Positions 1 to 7,164 of a DNA stretch of 26,197 nucleotides are shown one piece after another. Source of the stretch: an uncultured Bacilli bacterium (lineage in GTDB: Bacteria; Bacillota_I; Bacilli_A; RF39; UBA660); NCBI GenBank assembly GCA_934129945.1, contig CAKOXC010000012.1:1-26197 (forward strand), read 5' to 3'. The notes under the pieces were generated by a model, which saw nothing but the letters and a program-made list of their open reading frames with translations, ran no database searches and was not told where the DNA came from. Both the position numbers and the translations under genes were made by a program. Each line of letters starts with the position of its first letter. The first letter of the stretch is position 1.

Positions 1-282
1 TATGATAAAGAAGCTTTGGATGAAGAGATAAGACAAGATGAACTAAAAAAAGCTAGAGAAGAGTCATATAATGAAGGGATTAGAAGTGTAACTAAAAAGC
101 TATTAGAAAAGAATATTTCAAAAGAAGAAATAGAAAAATTAATAGGTATGCCTTTAGAAAAATTAGAGGATCCAGATTATACAGACGAAATAAAGATACC
201 AACATATGATAAAGAGGCTTTGGATGAAGAGATAAGACAAGATGAGCTAAAAAAAGCTAGAGAAGAATCATATAATGAAGGA
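1..282 (+). repeat. In-frame direct repeat within the Rpn-like gene (copies at 1-78 and 205-282)
   Basis: Two 78-base copies lie 204 bases (68 codons) apart. By eye they differ at three positions, all third codon positions between GAA and GAG, so the 26 encoded residues are identical. The first copy touches the window edge, so the repeat may extend or recur upstream. Confidence 0.85.
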
Positions 283-396
283 ACTATAAATGAAAAAAGA
301 GAAATAGCCCAAAAAATGTTGTTAAAAAATATAGATATTGAGGAAATTATTGAAATAACTGGTTTAACAAAAGAGGAAGTTAAAAAAATTAAATAA
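1..396 (+). CDS. Rpn-family PD-(D/E)XK nuclease/transposase-like protein, C-terminal part (5' truncated)
   Basis: The reading frame is open from base 1, so the gene starts outside the window and only about 131 C-terminal residues are seen. They are highly charged helical sequence ending in a helix-turn-helix-like motif (NIDIEEIIEITGL) close to the stop. Such tails are typical of the Rpn (recombination-promoting nuclease) family, also annotated as PD-(D/E)XK transposases; the catalytic domain would lie upstream and cannot be checked. The tail holds two copies of a module: the 26 residues beginning YDKEALDEEIRQDEL occur at bases 1-78 and again at 205-282, each followed by a diverged copy of the helical motif (NISKEEIEKLIG, then NIDIEEIIEITGL). 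Family assignment is moderate because it rests only on the tail. Confidence 0.6.
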   Translation, partial: YDKEALDEEIRQDELKKAREESYNEGIRSVTKKLLEKNISKEEIEKLIGMPLEKLEDPDYTDEIKIPTYDKEALDEEIRQDELKKAREESYNEGTINEKREIAQKMLLKNIDIEEIIEITGLTKEEVKKIK

Positions 397-408
397 TTAT
401 AAAATAAA

Positions 409-432
409 AAATATATCAAAATTGATATATTT
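409..432. terminator. Bidirectional terminator between the Rpn-like gene and uppP
   Basis: An inverted repeat with 11-base arms (409-419 and 422-432, AAATATATCAA and its complement) sits between two convergent stop codons. On the minus strand the stem is followed by a T-rich run, so it serves uppP best; plus-strand use is weaker. Confidence 0.55.
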
Positions 433-1243
433 ATCTAAAATAGAAAAGTACAAATATTCCTAAAATTAAACAATAAATTGAAAACTTCCAAAGTTTTCCT
501 TTTTTTACCCAATCAGATAACCATTTGTAGGAAAAATATGTTACAACCATAGCTGCAATCATTCCTAAAAAATATGGTAATACTAATTCACTAATATTAG
601 GAGTATTTACTAAATCTTTAACACCTAGAATCATAGATGCAACACTTACAGGAAAATATAACATAAAAGTATATTTTAAGGCAGAGTCTCTTTTTAAATT
701 ACACAATAAACATGCAACTAAAACAGTTCCACTACGACTTATACCTGGTGTAAGAGCAATTACTTGTAAAAGTCCGATAATAATAGCATCCTTGTAAGTT
801 ATATCACAATCATCTTTAGTTCCTTTGATATTTTTTACGATAAATAGTGCAAGAGCAGTAATTAAAAAACAAATTCCAAGAATCCAAGTTTTAGTTAAAG
901 TATTTTCGATAATATCTTTTAAAAAAATACCTGCAATACCAACGGGAATTGTTCCAATAATTATTAACATACAATATTTAAATTCATTATAATATTTCTT
1001 TTGATTTTTTTTATCAAAAATATATTTAAAGAACCCATTAATTAGCTTTATTATATCTTTGTAAAATATAAAAAATATAGCAATAAAAGATCCAAAATTA
1101 ACAACAATTTCAAAATTTAAATCATTTAGTAAATTAGTGTTAAATAACTGTTTCATTAAATAAAGATGTCCACTTGATGAAATTGGTAGGGGCTCAGTAA
1201 GACCTTGTATAATACCTAAAAATATGTAAATCAAATAATTCAT
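431..1243 (-). CDS. uppP: Undecaprenyl-diphosphatase UppP (BacA family)
   Basis: This integral membrane enzyme dephosphorylates undecaprenyl diphosphate to undecaprenyl phosphate, recycling the lipid carrier for peptidoglycan and other wall polymers; members confer bacitracin tolerance. The 270 residues match the usual family length and are mostly hydrophobic helices. Both signature motifs are present: GLTEPLPISSSGH at residues 14-26 (E17 and H26 in the active-site motif) and PGISRSG at 166-172 with the conserved arginine at 170. The first motif has P where many homologues have F (TEFLP). The ATG is preceded on the minus strand by AGGTGA at good spacing, with a TATAAT-like -10 at 1265-1260. 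It is a single-gene unit, divergent from the gene at 1314 and convergent with the Rpn-like gene. Confidence 0.95.
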   Translation of the reverse strand: MNYLIYIFLGIIQGLTEPLPISSSGHLYLMKQLFNTNLLNDLNFEIVVNFGSFIAIFFIFYKDIIKLINGFFKYIFDKKNQKKYYNEFKYCMLIIIGTIPVGIAGIFLKDIIENTLTKTWILGICFLITALALFIVKNIKGTKDDCDITYKDAIIIGLLQVIALTPGISRSGTVLVACLLCNLKRDSALKYTFMLYFPVSVASMILGVKDLVNTPNISELVLPYFLGMIAAMVVTYFSYKWLSDWVKKGKLWKFSIYCLILGIFVLFYFR

Positions 1244-1313
1244 AATATCACCTACAATAATTATATACTAAAATTCTAAAATAATAAATAAAATATTGTA
1301 AGGGAGCTAATTT

Positions 1314-1544
1314 ATGAAACCAATTTTATTTTTTGTTGGCATAATTTTTTGTAGTATTTCCATCTTTTTTTGTATAATTTATTTAAATTTATTAACTATT
1401 GGGTATAGTTTTTTAGAATATGTTAAGTTTATTAATACAAGATTAGAATGTTTACTATTTTATATTGGAGTAATTTTTATAATAGTTTCATTAGAAAGGA
1501 AAATAAAAAATGAATTTTTATTACGAAATAAAATTAAATTTTAG
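1314..1544 (+). CDS. Small two-TM membrane protein
   Basis: The 76-residue product has two hydrophobic segments (about residues 3-25 and 42-60) and a basic C-terminal tail, so it should be a small inner-membrane hairpin protein. AGGGAG at 1301-1306 supports the ATG. Its last 35 bases overlap the start of the next gene in another frame, which suggests co-transcription and perhaps translational coupling with the YjbA-like gene. I recognise no family and propose no function. Confidence 0.65.
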   Translation: MKPILFFVGIIFCSISIFFCIIYLNLLTIGYSFLEYVKFINTRLECLLFYIGVIFIIVSLERKIKNEFLLRNKIKF

Positions 1545-2148
1545 TGATAATGAATTATATAAATTTTACGAATGGAGTGAAAACGACAAGCTTGACTTAA
1601 TAAAAAAAATACCTATTATAAAAGTTAAAACTGCTTTATTTAAAGAAATTTACAATAATAATTTTGAAATTTCTGAAGATTTATTTAATTATATTTCTGG
1701 TAAAACAATTGTTAAAGACAATTTGAATATAGAAAATGCCTGTATATTTTGTGACACTAAAAATTGCGTAGCTATTGAATTTGATAAAAATAGAAAAAGT
1801 ATTGCAAGAAGTACCTTGCTTTTAGAAGACGAAAACAATATTTGTGAAGTTTCTTTTTCAATAAAAATGAAAGACATAGAAATAAAAAAAATAGATAAAT
1901 TAAATTATTCCCATGAATTTAGACAAGAGACAAAAATAAAAAATGTTATAACAAAAGAAATATTGGAACTTTATAAAAATAAAGATAAAAATAAATTAGA
2001 ATATTTATATTATGAATGGTTTAATGAAAAAGAAACAAACTTAGATATAATTTTAAAGAAAATGTTACAAGATATAAAGAAAGAATTAAAAAGTATTCAT
2101 TGTGAAATTTATAAAATAATTAAAATGTCTTATAAATATAGTGTATAA
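1510..2148 (+). CDS. YjbA-like protein (DUF3603 family)
   Basis: This 212-residue soluble protein has no signal peptide or membrane segment. Its layout follows Bacillus YjbA/DUF3603: an N-terminal aromatic start (MNFYYEIKLNFSDNE), the motif KFYEWSENDKLDLIKKIPIIKV (around residues 18-39, recognisable as the family's EW..DD..ELL...PLLKV stretch), a central beta segment, and LYYEWFNEKE near residue 165, like the family's YWYTEWNP. The function of the family is not established to my knowledge. A GAAAGGA site about 9 bases before the ATG supports this start even though it overlaps the upstream gene. The assignment comes from remembered family patterns, not an alignment. Confidence 0.7.
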   Translation: MNFYYEIKLNFSDNELYKFYEWSENDKLDLIKKIPIIKVKTALFKEIYNNNFEISEDLFNYISGKTIVKDNLNIENACIFCDTKNCVAIEFDKNRKSIARSTLLLEDENNICEVSFSIKMKDIEIKKIDKLNYSHEFRQETKIKNVITKEILELYKNKDKNKLEYLYYEWFNEKETNLDIILKKMLQDIKKELKSIHCEIYKIIKMSYKYSV

Positions 2149-2191
2149 AAAAGTAACGTTTAAACATAATAATAACAAAGGAGAAATATAT

Positions 2192-2743
2192 ATGAAAAAT
2201 TTTAAAAAAATATTTGTAATAGCAATATCATTATTTTTAACAGTAGGGTGTGCATGCAGTGTTAATAAAGCTAAAGATGCTGTAAAAGATTACCTAAATA
2301 ATTATAAAAATCTTGATGAAAATGTAACAACACAGTTGGATGATTTAGTAGCAAAAGAAGATTTAACAGATTCTCAAAAAGAAACATATAAAGATGTTTT
2401 GAAAAGACAATATAAAGATATGAAATATGAAATTACCGATGAAGTTTATGATGGTGATACTGCTACAGTTACAACTAAAATAACAGTATATGATTATTAT
2501 AAAGTTCAAAAAGAAGTTGCAGAATATTTAAAAGATAATCGTGAAAAATTCTATAAAGATGGCTCTTATGATGAAGATTCATATATAGATTACAAATTAG
2601 ATACTATGAAAAAATATGATAAAACTGTTACATACTCTATTGATTTTAAAGTAAAAAAAGAAAATGGTAAATGGAAAGTCACAGATTTAAGTGATACTGA
2701 TATTCAAAAAATACATGGAATATATGATTACACAAATGATTAA
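2192..2743 (+). CDS. Predicted lipoprotein, NTF2-like or similar small beta domain
   Basis: The start chosen is the ATG at 2192, preceded by AAAGGAG (2178-2184); an upstream in-frame ATG at 2141 lacks this site and would bury the signal sequence. The 183-residue product begins with a lipoprotein signal (basic KNFKK, hydrophobic core, lipobox LTVGC), so it should be lipidated on Cys20 and face outward. The mature part is acidic and lysine-rich, with alternating strands such as YDGDTATVTTKITVYDY and a final KKENGKWKVTDLS, a pattern common in lipoproteins with NTF2-like or DUF4878-like folds. No enzyme motif is visible. It may be the last gene of the 1314-2743 unit, since a terminator follows. 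Confidence 0.8.
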   Translation: MKNFKKIFVIAISLFLTVGCACSVNKAKDAVKDYLNNYKNLDENVTTQLDDLVAKEDLTDSQKETYKDVLKRQYKDMKYEITDEVYDGDTATVTTKITVYDYYKVQKEVAEYLKDNREKFYKDGSYDEDSYIDYKLDTMKKYDKTVTYSIDFKVKKENGKWKVTDLSDTDIQKIHGIYDYTND

Positions 2744-2746
2744 ATA

Positions 2747-2770
2747 AAGGACTAAAATAGTTCTTCTTTT
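2747..2770 (+). terminator. Rho-independent terminator after the lipoprotein gene
   Basis: An 8-bp stem (AAGGACTA at 2747-2754 with TAGTTCTT at 2758-2765, one G-T pair) with a 3-base loop is followed by CTTTT. Confidence 0.75.
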
Positions 2771-2793
2771 CATATTATTTGATAGGTGATTAC

Positions 2794-3876
2794 ATGAAAA
2801 AAGTATTAGTTTTTATAGCATTATTATTAACAATTATACCTATTAAAATAAAGGCAATTTCTGCATCTTCTTGGATAGTTATGGACAGCGATTCAAAACG
2901 AGTACTTGCTGGAAGTAACATCAATGATAAAAGATTAATTGCAAGTACATCTAAAATAATGACAGCAATTGTAACAATAGAAAATGCAAATTTATATGAT
3001 AAAATTGTTGTAGACGAAAGTGTTTTAAAAGCATATGGTAGTGCAATATATATTGAAATTGGTGAAGAAATTAGTATTAAAGATTTACTTTATGGTTTAA
3101 TGTTAAGAAGTGGTAATGACGCAGCATTAGTTATAAAGAAATACTTTGAAAATAAAAAAATAGATTTAGTAGAACTAATGAATGATAAAGCAAAGAAGTT
3201 AAAAATGAATGATACTATATTTTATAATCCTCATGGTTTAGAAGAAAATGATGGAAAAGCAAACACTTCAACATCATATGATATGGCTCTTTTGATGAGT
3301 TACGCTATAAAAAATAAAGACTTTAAAACAATAGTGGAAACTAAATCATATAAAGCAAAAACTGATAAAAAAACTTATACTTGGAAAAATAAAAATAAAC
3401 TACTATTTAACTATGAATATTGTAATGGAGGTAAAACAGGATTTACAAAACTTGCTAAAAGAACACTTGTAACTACGGCATCTAAAGATGGAAAAAATTT
3501 GGTTGTAGTAACATTAAATGATGGAAATGATTTTAATGACCATAAAAATTTGTATGAAGAATATTTTAAAAAGTATGAATTAGTAAAATTAATAGATAAA
3601 AAGAAATTCAAAATATATAATGAAAGTTATTATAAAGGGGTAAAATTTTATGTAAAAAAAGATTTTCAAATGTTAGTTACTAAAGGTGAAAGAGAAAATT
3701 TGAAATTAAATATAATTCTTGAAAAAAATGATGATTTTAAAAATAATCAGGCTATTGGGAAAGCACAAGTTTTATTAAATAATCAAAATATTTATGAAGA
3801 AGATATTTATATAGTTAAAAAATCAAAAGTTAAAAAAGAAAATTTATGGAACAAAATAAAGAATTGGTTTAAATAA
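2794..3876 (+). CDS. dacB: D-alanyl-D-alanine carboxypeptidase (PBP5/DacF-DacB type)
   Basis: A serine penicillin-binding protein of peptidase family S11 that removes the terminal D-alanine from peptidoglycan stem peptides outside the membrane. All three motifs are present: S51-T-S-K54 (nucleophile S51), S106-G-N and K214-T-G. A signal peptide spans about residues 1-21 (cut after KIKA), and the C-terminal 70 residues form the usual beta domain. It is 360 residues from the ATG at 2794, chosen because AGGTGA lies 5 bases upstream; an in-frame ATG at 2779 has no such site. The spmA-spmB-rluB genes that follow match the B. subtilis dacB operon, so DacB (spore cortex PBP5*) is the likeliest orthologue; the paralogue DacF cannot be excluded from sequence alone. 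Confidence 0.88.
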   Translation: MKKVLVFIALLLTIIPIKIKAISASSWIVMDSDSKRVLAGSNINDKRLIASTSKIMTAIVTIENANLYDKIVVDESVLKAYGSAIYIEIGEEISIKDLLYGLMLRSGNDAALVIKKYFENKKIDLVELMNDKAKKLKMNDTIFYNPHGLEENDGKANTSTSYDMALLMSYAIKNKDFKTIVETKSYKAKTDKKTYTWKNKNKLLFNYEYCNGGKTGFTKLAKRTLVTTASKDGKNLVVVTLNDGNDFNDHKNLYEEYFKKYELVKLIDKKKFKIYNESYYKGVKFYVKKDFQMLVTKGERENLKLNIILEKNDDFKNNQAIGKAQVLLNNQNIYEEDIYIVKKSKVKKENLWNKIKNWFK

Positions 3877-3895
3877 ATTAACTTTTAATTTATTT
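3871..3895 (+). terminator. Hairpin overlapping the stop of the carboxypeptidase gene
   Basis: A perfect 11-bp inverted repeat (AAATAAATTAA at 3871-3881, TTAATTTATTT at 3885-3895, 3-base loop) contains the stop codon. The T-rich 3' arm suggests a terminator, but it is all A/T and therefore weak, so read-through into the next gene is possible. Confidence 0.45.
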
Positions 3896-3931
3896 GGCAA
3901 TATGTTATTATAGTTTCTAAGGTGAATTTGA

Positions 3932-4780
3932 ATGAAACAAATTAATGCAAAACCAGAAATTATTAGACAATATTTGTTATCTTATCAAGAAATAGCAATG
4001 GTAAAATTTACACATTGGAATTACAATCAGAAAATAGATAAAGTTTTTGATAACAATGAAAATATGAAGAAGTTATTACAAACCGAATTAGAAAATTATC
4101 TTCAAAATGTTAAAATTGAAATGCAGGTTTTAAAATTTGTTCTTAAAAATGAAAAAAAACTGTATTTAACTGATATTTATAGTTTATTTGATATTTTTGA
4201 TAAAAATTATGAAGAAAGATTTGAATATTTACAAGAGTTGATTAATAATTTGCAAACTGCATTAGATATGGAATATTCATATAGATTTTATTCTCCTAGA
4301 AAAAATACTAAATATTTAGACGAAAAAGATTATGAAAATTATATTAACTATGTAAAAGGATTTAATATAAATAGAGTTAAAGAATTTTTAGTTAGTGAAG
4401 AAATATATGAAGAAAGTGATTTAGAAGAAACTTTGAAGAAGATAAAGTTTTTAAATGTAAATCCTAAAGATAATTTAGATTTTTTTGGACTGTTTGCAAA
4501 CGGATTAGTAATTCCAAAAATAAATGATGATTTTTCTTGTATTGTTGCGATACATGAATTAGTTCATCAAGCATTAGTCAATAATAAGGAAGAATTACAA
4601 GATGATGAAATAGCTTTTGGAGAAGAATTACCAAGATTTTATGAAGGAGTATTTATAAAACAAAATGATTTTGTTAATTTAGAAATAAAAATGAATAATA
4701 ACGTTTTAGAAATGTTAAAAGATTATAAAGAAGAAAACTTTGAAGAACAAATTAATAAATTAAAGAAATTAAAAAGATAA
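3932..4780 (+). CDS. Predicted HExxH zinc metalloprotease-like protein
   Basis: The 282-residue product has no signal peptide or membrane segment, so it should be cytoplasmic. The N-terminal two thirds are helical and charged. A zinc-protease motif follows: AIHELVH with H208-E-L-V-H212, then GEELPRFYEG at 230-239, which offers E231, E232 or E238 as the third ligand at gluzincin-like spacing. A helical body, HExxH and a downstream ExP.F.E segment recall the C-terminal part of M3 oligopeptidases, but the protein is only about half their length and I cannot assign a family. AAGGTGA precedes the ATG, and a TGTTATTAT extended -10 lies at 3903-3911. It lies between the carboxypeptidase and spmA, where B. 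subtilis has no gene. Confidence 0.7.
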   Translation: MKQINAKPEIIRQYLLSYQEIAMVKFTHWNYNQKIDKVFDNNENMKKLLQTELENYLQNVKIEMQVLKFVLKNEKKLYLTDIYSLFDIFDKNYEERFEYLQELINNLQTALDMEYSYRFYSPRKNTKYLDEKDYENYINYVKGFNINRVKEFLVSEEIYEESDLEETLKKIKFLNVNPKDNLDFFGLFANGLVIPKINDDFSCIVAIHELVHQALVNNKEELQDDEIAFGEELPRFYEGVFIKQNDFVNLEIKMNNNVLEMLKDYKEENFEEQINKLKKLKR

Positions 4781-4801
4781 ACATTAAATTTATCTTTTTT
4801 T
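4771..4801 (+). terminator. Rho-independent terminator before spmA
   Basis: An 11-bp stem (AAAAAGATAAA at 4771-4781, TTTATCTTTTT at 4789-4799) with a 7-base loop ends in a T run. Its 5' arm includes the last codons and stop of the HExxH gene. Confidence 0.7.
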
Positions 4802-4829
4802 CATATCTTTAAGTAAGGAGATGAATGAT

Positions 4830-5414
4830 TTGGTTGCATTTATTTGGGCTTTTTTAATTATTGTTGGTGTTGTTTTTTCACTTCTTTCAGGAAATGTTAT
4901 ATCATTAAATGATACTATTTTAACAAGTGCTAATTCTGGATTAAAAATGATGATGGATTTGCTTCCTATTATTGTCTTATGGACGGGTATAATGAAAATA
5001 GCAGAGGATTCCGGAATGTTAAATAAAATTTCAAAATTTCTTTATCCATTATTATCTAAATTATTCCCTAAGGTACCAAAAGATAATCCAGCCCTTGGTT
5101 ATATAGCTTCAAATATTGCTGCAAATGCGATGGGTTTAGGTAGTGCTGCAACTCCGTTTGGTTTAAAAGCAATGAATGAATTACAAAAAATAAATCCACA
5201 AAAAGATACAGCAACTGAACCAATGATAACATTTTTAATACTTAATACTTCTGGAGTAACGATCGTACCAACAACAACTATTGCTTTAAGACTTATGCAT
5301 GGATCTGTAAATCCTGAAAGTATAATTATAACTAGTTTAATAGCAACATTTTGTTCATCTTTTGCCGGACTTGTACTCGATTATTTTATAAGGAGAAAAA
5401 ATAATGGTATCTAA
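4830..5414 (+). CDS. spmA: Spore maturation protein A
   Basis: SpmA and SpmB are membrane proteins needed in Bacillus for full dehydration of the spore core; they belong to the nucleoside-recognition (gate-domain) transporter-like superfamily. The 194-residue product has several hydrophobic helices and the characteristic SNIAANAMGLGSAATPFGLK stretch, followed by the conserved NTSGVTIVPTT. I start it at the TTG at 4830, not the in-frame ATG at 4821: TAAGGAG ends at 4820, leaving no spacer for the ATG but nine bases for the TTG, and the TTG start gives MVAFIW, close to the MVNIIW start I recall for B. subtilis SpmA. The gene overlaps spmB by 11 bases, as in a coupled operon. Confidence 0.93.
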   Translation: MVAFIWAFLIIVGVVFSLLSGNVISLNDTILTSANSGLKMMMDLLPIIVLWTGIMKIAEDSGMLNKISKFLYPLLSKLFPKVPKDNPALGYIASNIAANAMGLGSAATPFGLKAMNELQKINPQKDTATEPMITFLILNTSGVTIVPTTTIALRLMHGSVNPESIIITSLIATFCSSFAGLVLDYFIRRKNNGI

Positions 5415-5916
5415 ATTAATTATTCCAATTTTTATTTTAATTATAGTTTTTTATGGTTTTATAAAAAAAGTAGATATTTATGATTCTTTTTTGAACGGTG
5501 CAAAAGAAGGATTGATTACTTGCTTTAATATTTTTCCTTCTATACTTGCCATGGTTTTTGCTGTAAATATTTTTTTGGAAAGTAATTTCTTAAATATAGC
5601 ATTCTCTTTTTTGCTTCCAGTGTTATCAAAATTTAATTTACCACTTGATATAATACCTATGGCACTATTAAGACCAATTTCTGGTACAGCTTCATTATCT
5701 ATTATGAATGATATTTTTACAAATTATGGTCCAGATTCTTTTGTTGGTCTTCTTGCATCGACAATTCAAGGTAGTACTGATACAACAATTTATGTATTAG
5801 CTCTTTATTTTTCTAGTATAAAAGTAAAGAAAATAAAACATGCATTATATAATGGCTTATTTGCTGATTTAATAGGTATAACAGCAAGCTTTATAGTGGT
5901 TTCATTGCTATTTTAA
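5404..5916 (+). CDS. spmB: Spore maturation protein B
   Basis: This 170-residue membrane protein is the usual partner of SpmA. Recognisable segments are DSFLNGAKEGL near residue 27, LLRPISGTASLSIM near 88 and the end of the gate domain GPDSFVGLLASTIQGSTDTT (108-127). An AGGAG about 8 bases upstream supports the ATG, which lies inside the end of spmA. In Bacillus the SpmA-SpmB pair acts together with the D,D-carboxypeptidase DacB in spore cortex maturation; the upstream carboxypeptidase here fits that. Related gate-domain proteins exist in non-sporulating bacteria, so the pair alone does not prove sporulation. Confidence 0.93.
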   Translation: MVSKLIIPIFILIIVFYGFIKKVDIYDSFLNGAKEGLITCFNIFPSILAMVFAVNIFLESNFLNIAFSFLLPVLSKFNLPLDIIPMALLRPISGTASLSIMNDIFTNYGPDSFVGLLASTIQGSTDTTIYVLALYFSSIKVKKIKHALYNGLFADLIGITASFIVVSLLF

Positions 5917-5933
5917 TAAAACTTTGATATACT
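5905..5933 (+). promoter_or_regulatory. Putative sigma-A promoter for rluB
   Basis: TTGCTA (5905-5910), a 17-base spacer and TATACT (5928-5933). It overlaps the 3' end of spmB and would let rluB be expressed independently of the spm genes. Confidence 0.45.
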
Positions 5934-5955
5934 ATGCTCGTGAAGAGGGATTGTT

Positions 5956-6669
5956 ATGGAAAGATTACAAAAAGTTATAGCAAATAGTGGATTTACATCA
6001 AGAAGAAAAGCAGAAGAATTAATCAAAGAAGGAAAAGTAAAAGTAAATGGCAAAATAATTAAAGAATTAGGTACAAAAGTATCATATGATGATAGTATTA
6101 TCATAGATGGTGTACTATTAAAAAAAGAAGAGAATAAAGAATATTATCTTTTAAATAAACCTCGTGGTGTTATTAGTAGTGTTAGTGATGATAAAAATAG
6201 AAAAACAGTTGTGGATTTAATTGAAACAGAAACAAGAATTTATCCAATTGGGAGACTTGATTATGATACTACTGGTTTAATTCTTCTTACAAATGATGGA
6301 GAATTAACAAATATATTATCTCATCCAAACAATAATATTGAAAAAACTTATATTGCTAAAATAGAGGGGATTTTATCAAAAGAAAATATTGATGCTTTAA
6401 AAAAAGGAATTATAATTGATGGAAGAAAGTGTAAACCAGTTAGATTTAAAGTTAGAAAAAAAGATTTAGAAAAGAATACATCTATGGTTGAAATAACTAT
6501 TGTTGAAGGAAGAAATCATATTGTAAAAAAATTATTTCATGAATTAAAACATGAAGTAATTAAATTAAAAAGAGAGTCATATGCCTTTTTAACACTAGAA
6601 AATTTAAAATCAGGAGAATATCGTATGCTTTCTATTAAAGAAGTAAAAAGATTGTATAGTCTTAAATAA
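5956..6669 (+). CDS. rluB: 23S rRNA pseudouridine synthase (RluB type)
   Basis: An RsuA/RluB-family enzyme that isomerises a uridine in 23S rRNA (U2605 for E. coli RluB) to pseudouridine. Residues 1-60 form an S4 RNA-binding domain (RLQKVIANSGFTSRRKAEEL), followed by the catalytic domain with LLNKPRG (65-71) and GRLDYDTTGLILLTNDG with catalytic D102. The C-terminal motif EGRNHIVKKLFHELKHEV departs from the usual EGRNRQVRRMF: the R after E-G is kept, but the QVRR part reads IVKK. Length (237 residues) is normal. A GAGGG site precedes the ATG. The spmB-rluB neighbourhood matches B. subtilis and supports RluB over RsuA. Confidence 0.92.
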   Translation: MERLQKVIANSGFTSRRKAEELIKEGKVKVNGKIIKELGTKVSYDDSIIIDGVLLKKEENKEYYLLNKPRGVISSVSDDKNRKTVVDLIETETRIYPIGRLDYDTTGLILLTNDGELTNILSHPNNNIEKTYIAKIEGILSKENIDALKKGIIIDGRKCKPVRFKVRKKDLEKNTSMVEITIVEGRNHIVKKLFHELKHEVIKLKRESYAFLTLENLKSGEYRMLSIKEVKRLYSLK

Positions 6670-6728
6670 CGTAAATATATTTGTATATACTTTGTAAATT
6701 TACATTGTATTATTTAACTTGAATAAAT

Positions 6729-6768
6729 AAAAAAGATAAAACACGAAAAATTATGTTTTATCTTTTTT
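6729..6768. terminator. Strong bidirectional terminator between rluB and the ferredoxin gene
   Basis: A 15-bp stem (6729-6743 AAAAAAGATAAAACA; 6754-6768 its complement) with a 10-base loop has A- and T-runs on both flanks, so it can end transcription from both convergent genes. Confidence 0.85.
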
Positions 6769-6771
6769 TCA

Positions 6772-7050
6772 TTAATTATCACAGCAATGACATCCGTTAC
6801 AAGAACATTGACAATCACTATCACAAGATTCTTCACCTTCACATTGACCACAGTCACATTCAGATTCTTCAATGCTTATAGCAGCTACTGGACAAGATTC
6901 AATAGCGTTACTTAAATCATCACTATTTAAATTTTCGTTAGAAATAGCACAAGATCTTCCATCACTATCAAAATCGAAATGCTCATTATCAATTGCAATA
7001 CAAGCACCACATCCAATACAAGTTTCATCATTAACAATAATTTTTTTCAT
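6772..7050 (-). CDS. fer: [4Fe-4S] ferredoxin with cysteine-rich C-terminal extension
   Basis: Residues 1-62 are a single-cluster bacterial ferredoxin: C11-I-G-C14-G-A-C17 and C53-P supply the four ligands, as in the Bacillus Fer family, a low-potential one-electron carrier. The rest is unusual: residues 63-92 carry ten cysteines (65, 67, 70, 76, 80, 82, 84, 87, 89, 90) plus H88 among D, E, S and G, spaced CxC, CxxC and CC like a metallothionein. The extension is in frame, has no frameshift signature and ends just before the shared terminator. On the minus strand GAGGAG precedes the ATG, and the -10/-35 pair fits sigma-A. Known ferredoxins of this type usually end near residue 80 without such a tail. 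The tail's metal-binding role is inference. Confidence 0.88.
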   Translation of the reverse strand: MKKIIVNDETCIGCGACIAIDNEHFDFDSDGRSCAISNENLNSDDLSNAIESCPVAAISIEESECDCGQCEGEESCDSDCQCSCNGCHCCDN

Positions 7051-7074
7051 AAATTCATCTCCTCATATAAAAAG

Positions 7075-7103
7075 ATTATATAAATAATATTAAAAAAAAG
7101 CAA
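7075..7103 (-). promoter_or_regulatory. Putative sigma-A promoter of the ferredoxin gene
   Basis: On the minus strand TTGCTT (7103-7098), a 17-base spacer, then TATAAT (7080-7075), about 25 bases before the start codon. Confidence 0.6.
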
Positions 7104-7164
7104 ATAATTATATTTCAAATATTGTAAAATTATGATATCATATATTTGAATAAGGAGTGGTTAC

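Noticed and set aside
2158..2165. GTTTAAAC palindrome as an operator
   Set aside because: A single 8-base palindrome in AT-rich DNA is expected by chance and no partner site is seen.
4821..4829. ATG at 4821 as the spmA start
   Set aside because: It directly follows the Shine-Dalgarno sequence with no spacer; the TTG at 4830 has correct spacing and gives an N-terminus like known SpmA.
5913..6104. Antisense reading frame opposite the start of rluB
   Set aside because: It lies over the conserved S4 domain of rluB, has no ribosome binding site and its product looks like translated antisense.
6670..6728. A small gene or RNA between rluB and the terminator
   Set aside because: No start codon with a ribosome binding site and no stable structure other than a short GTAAATTTAC palindrome.
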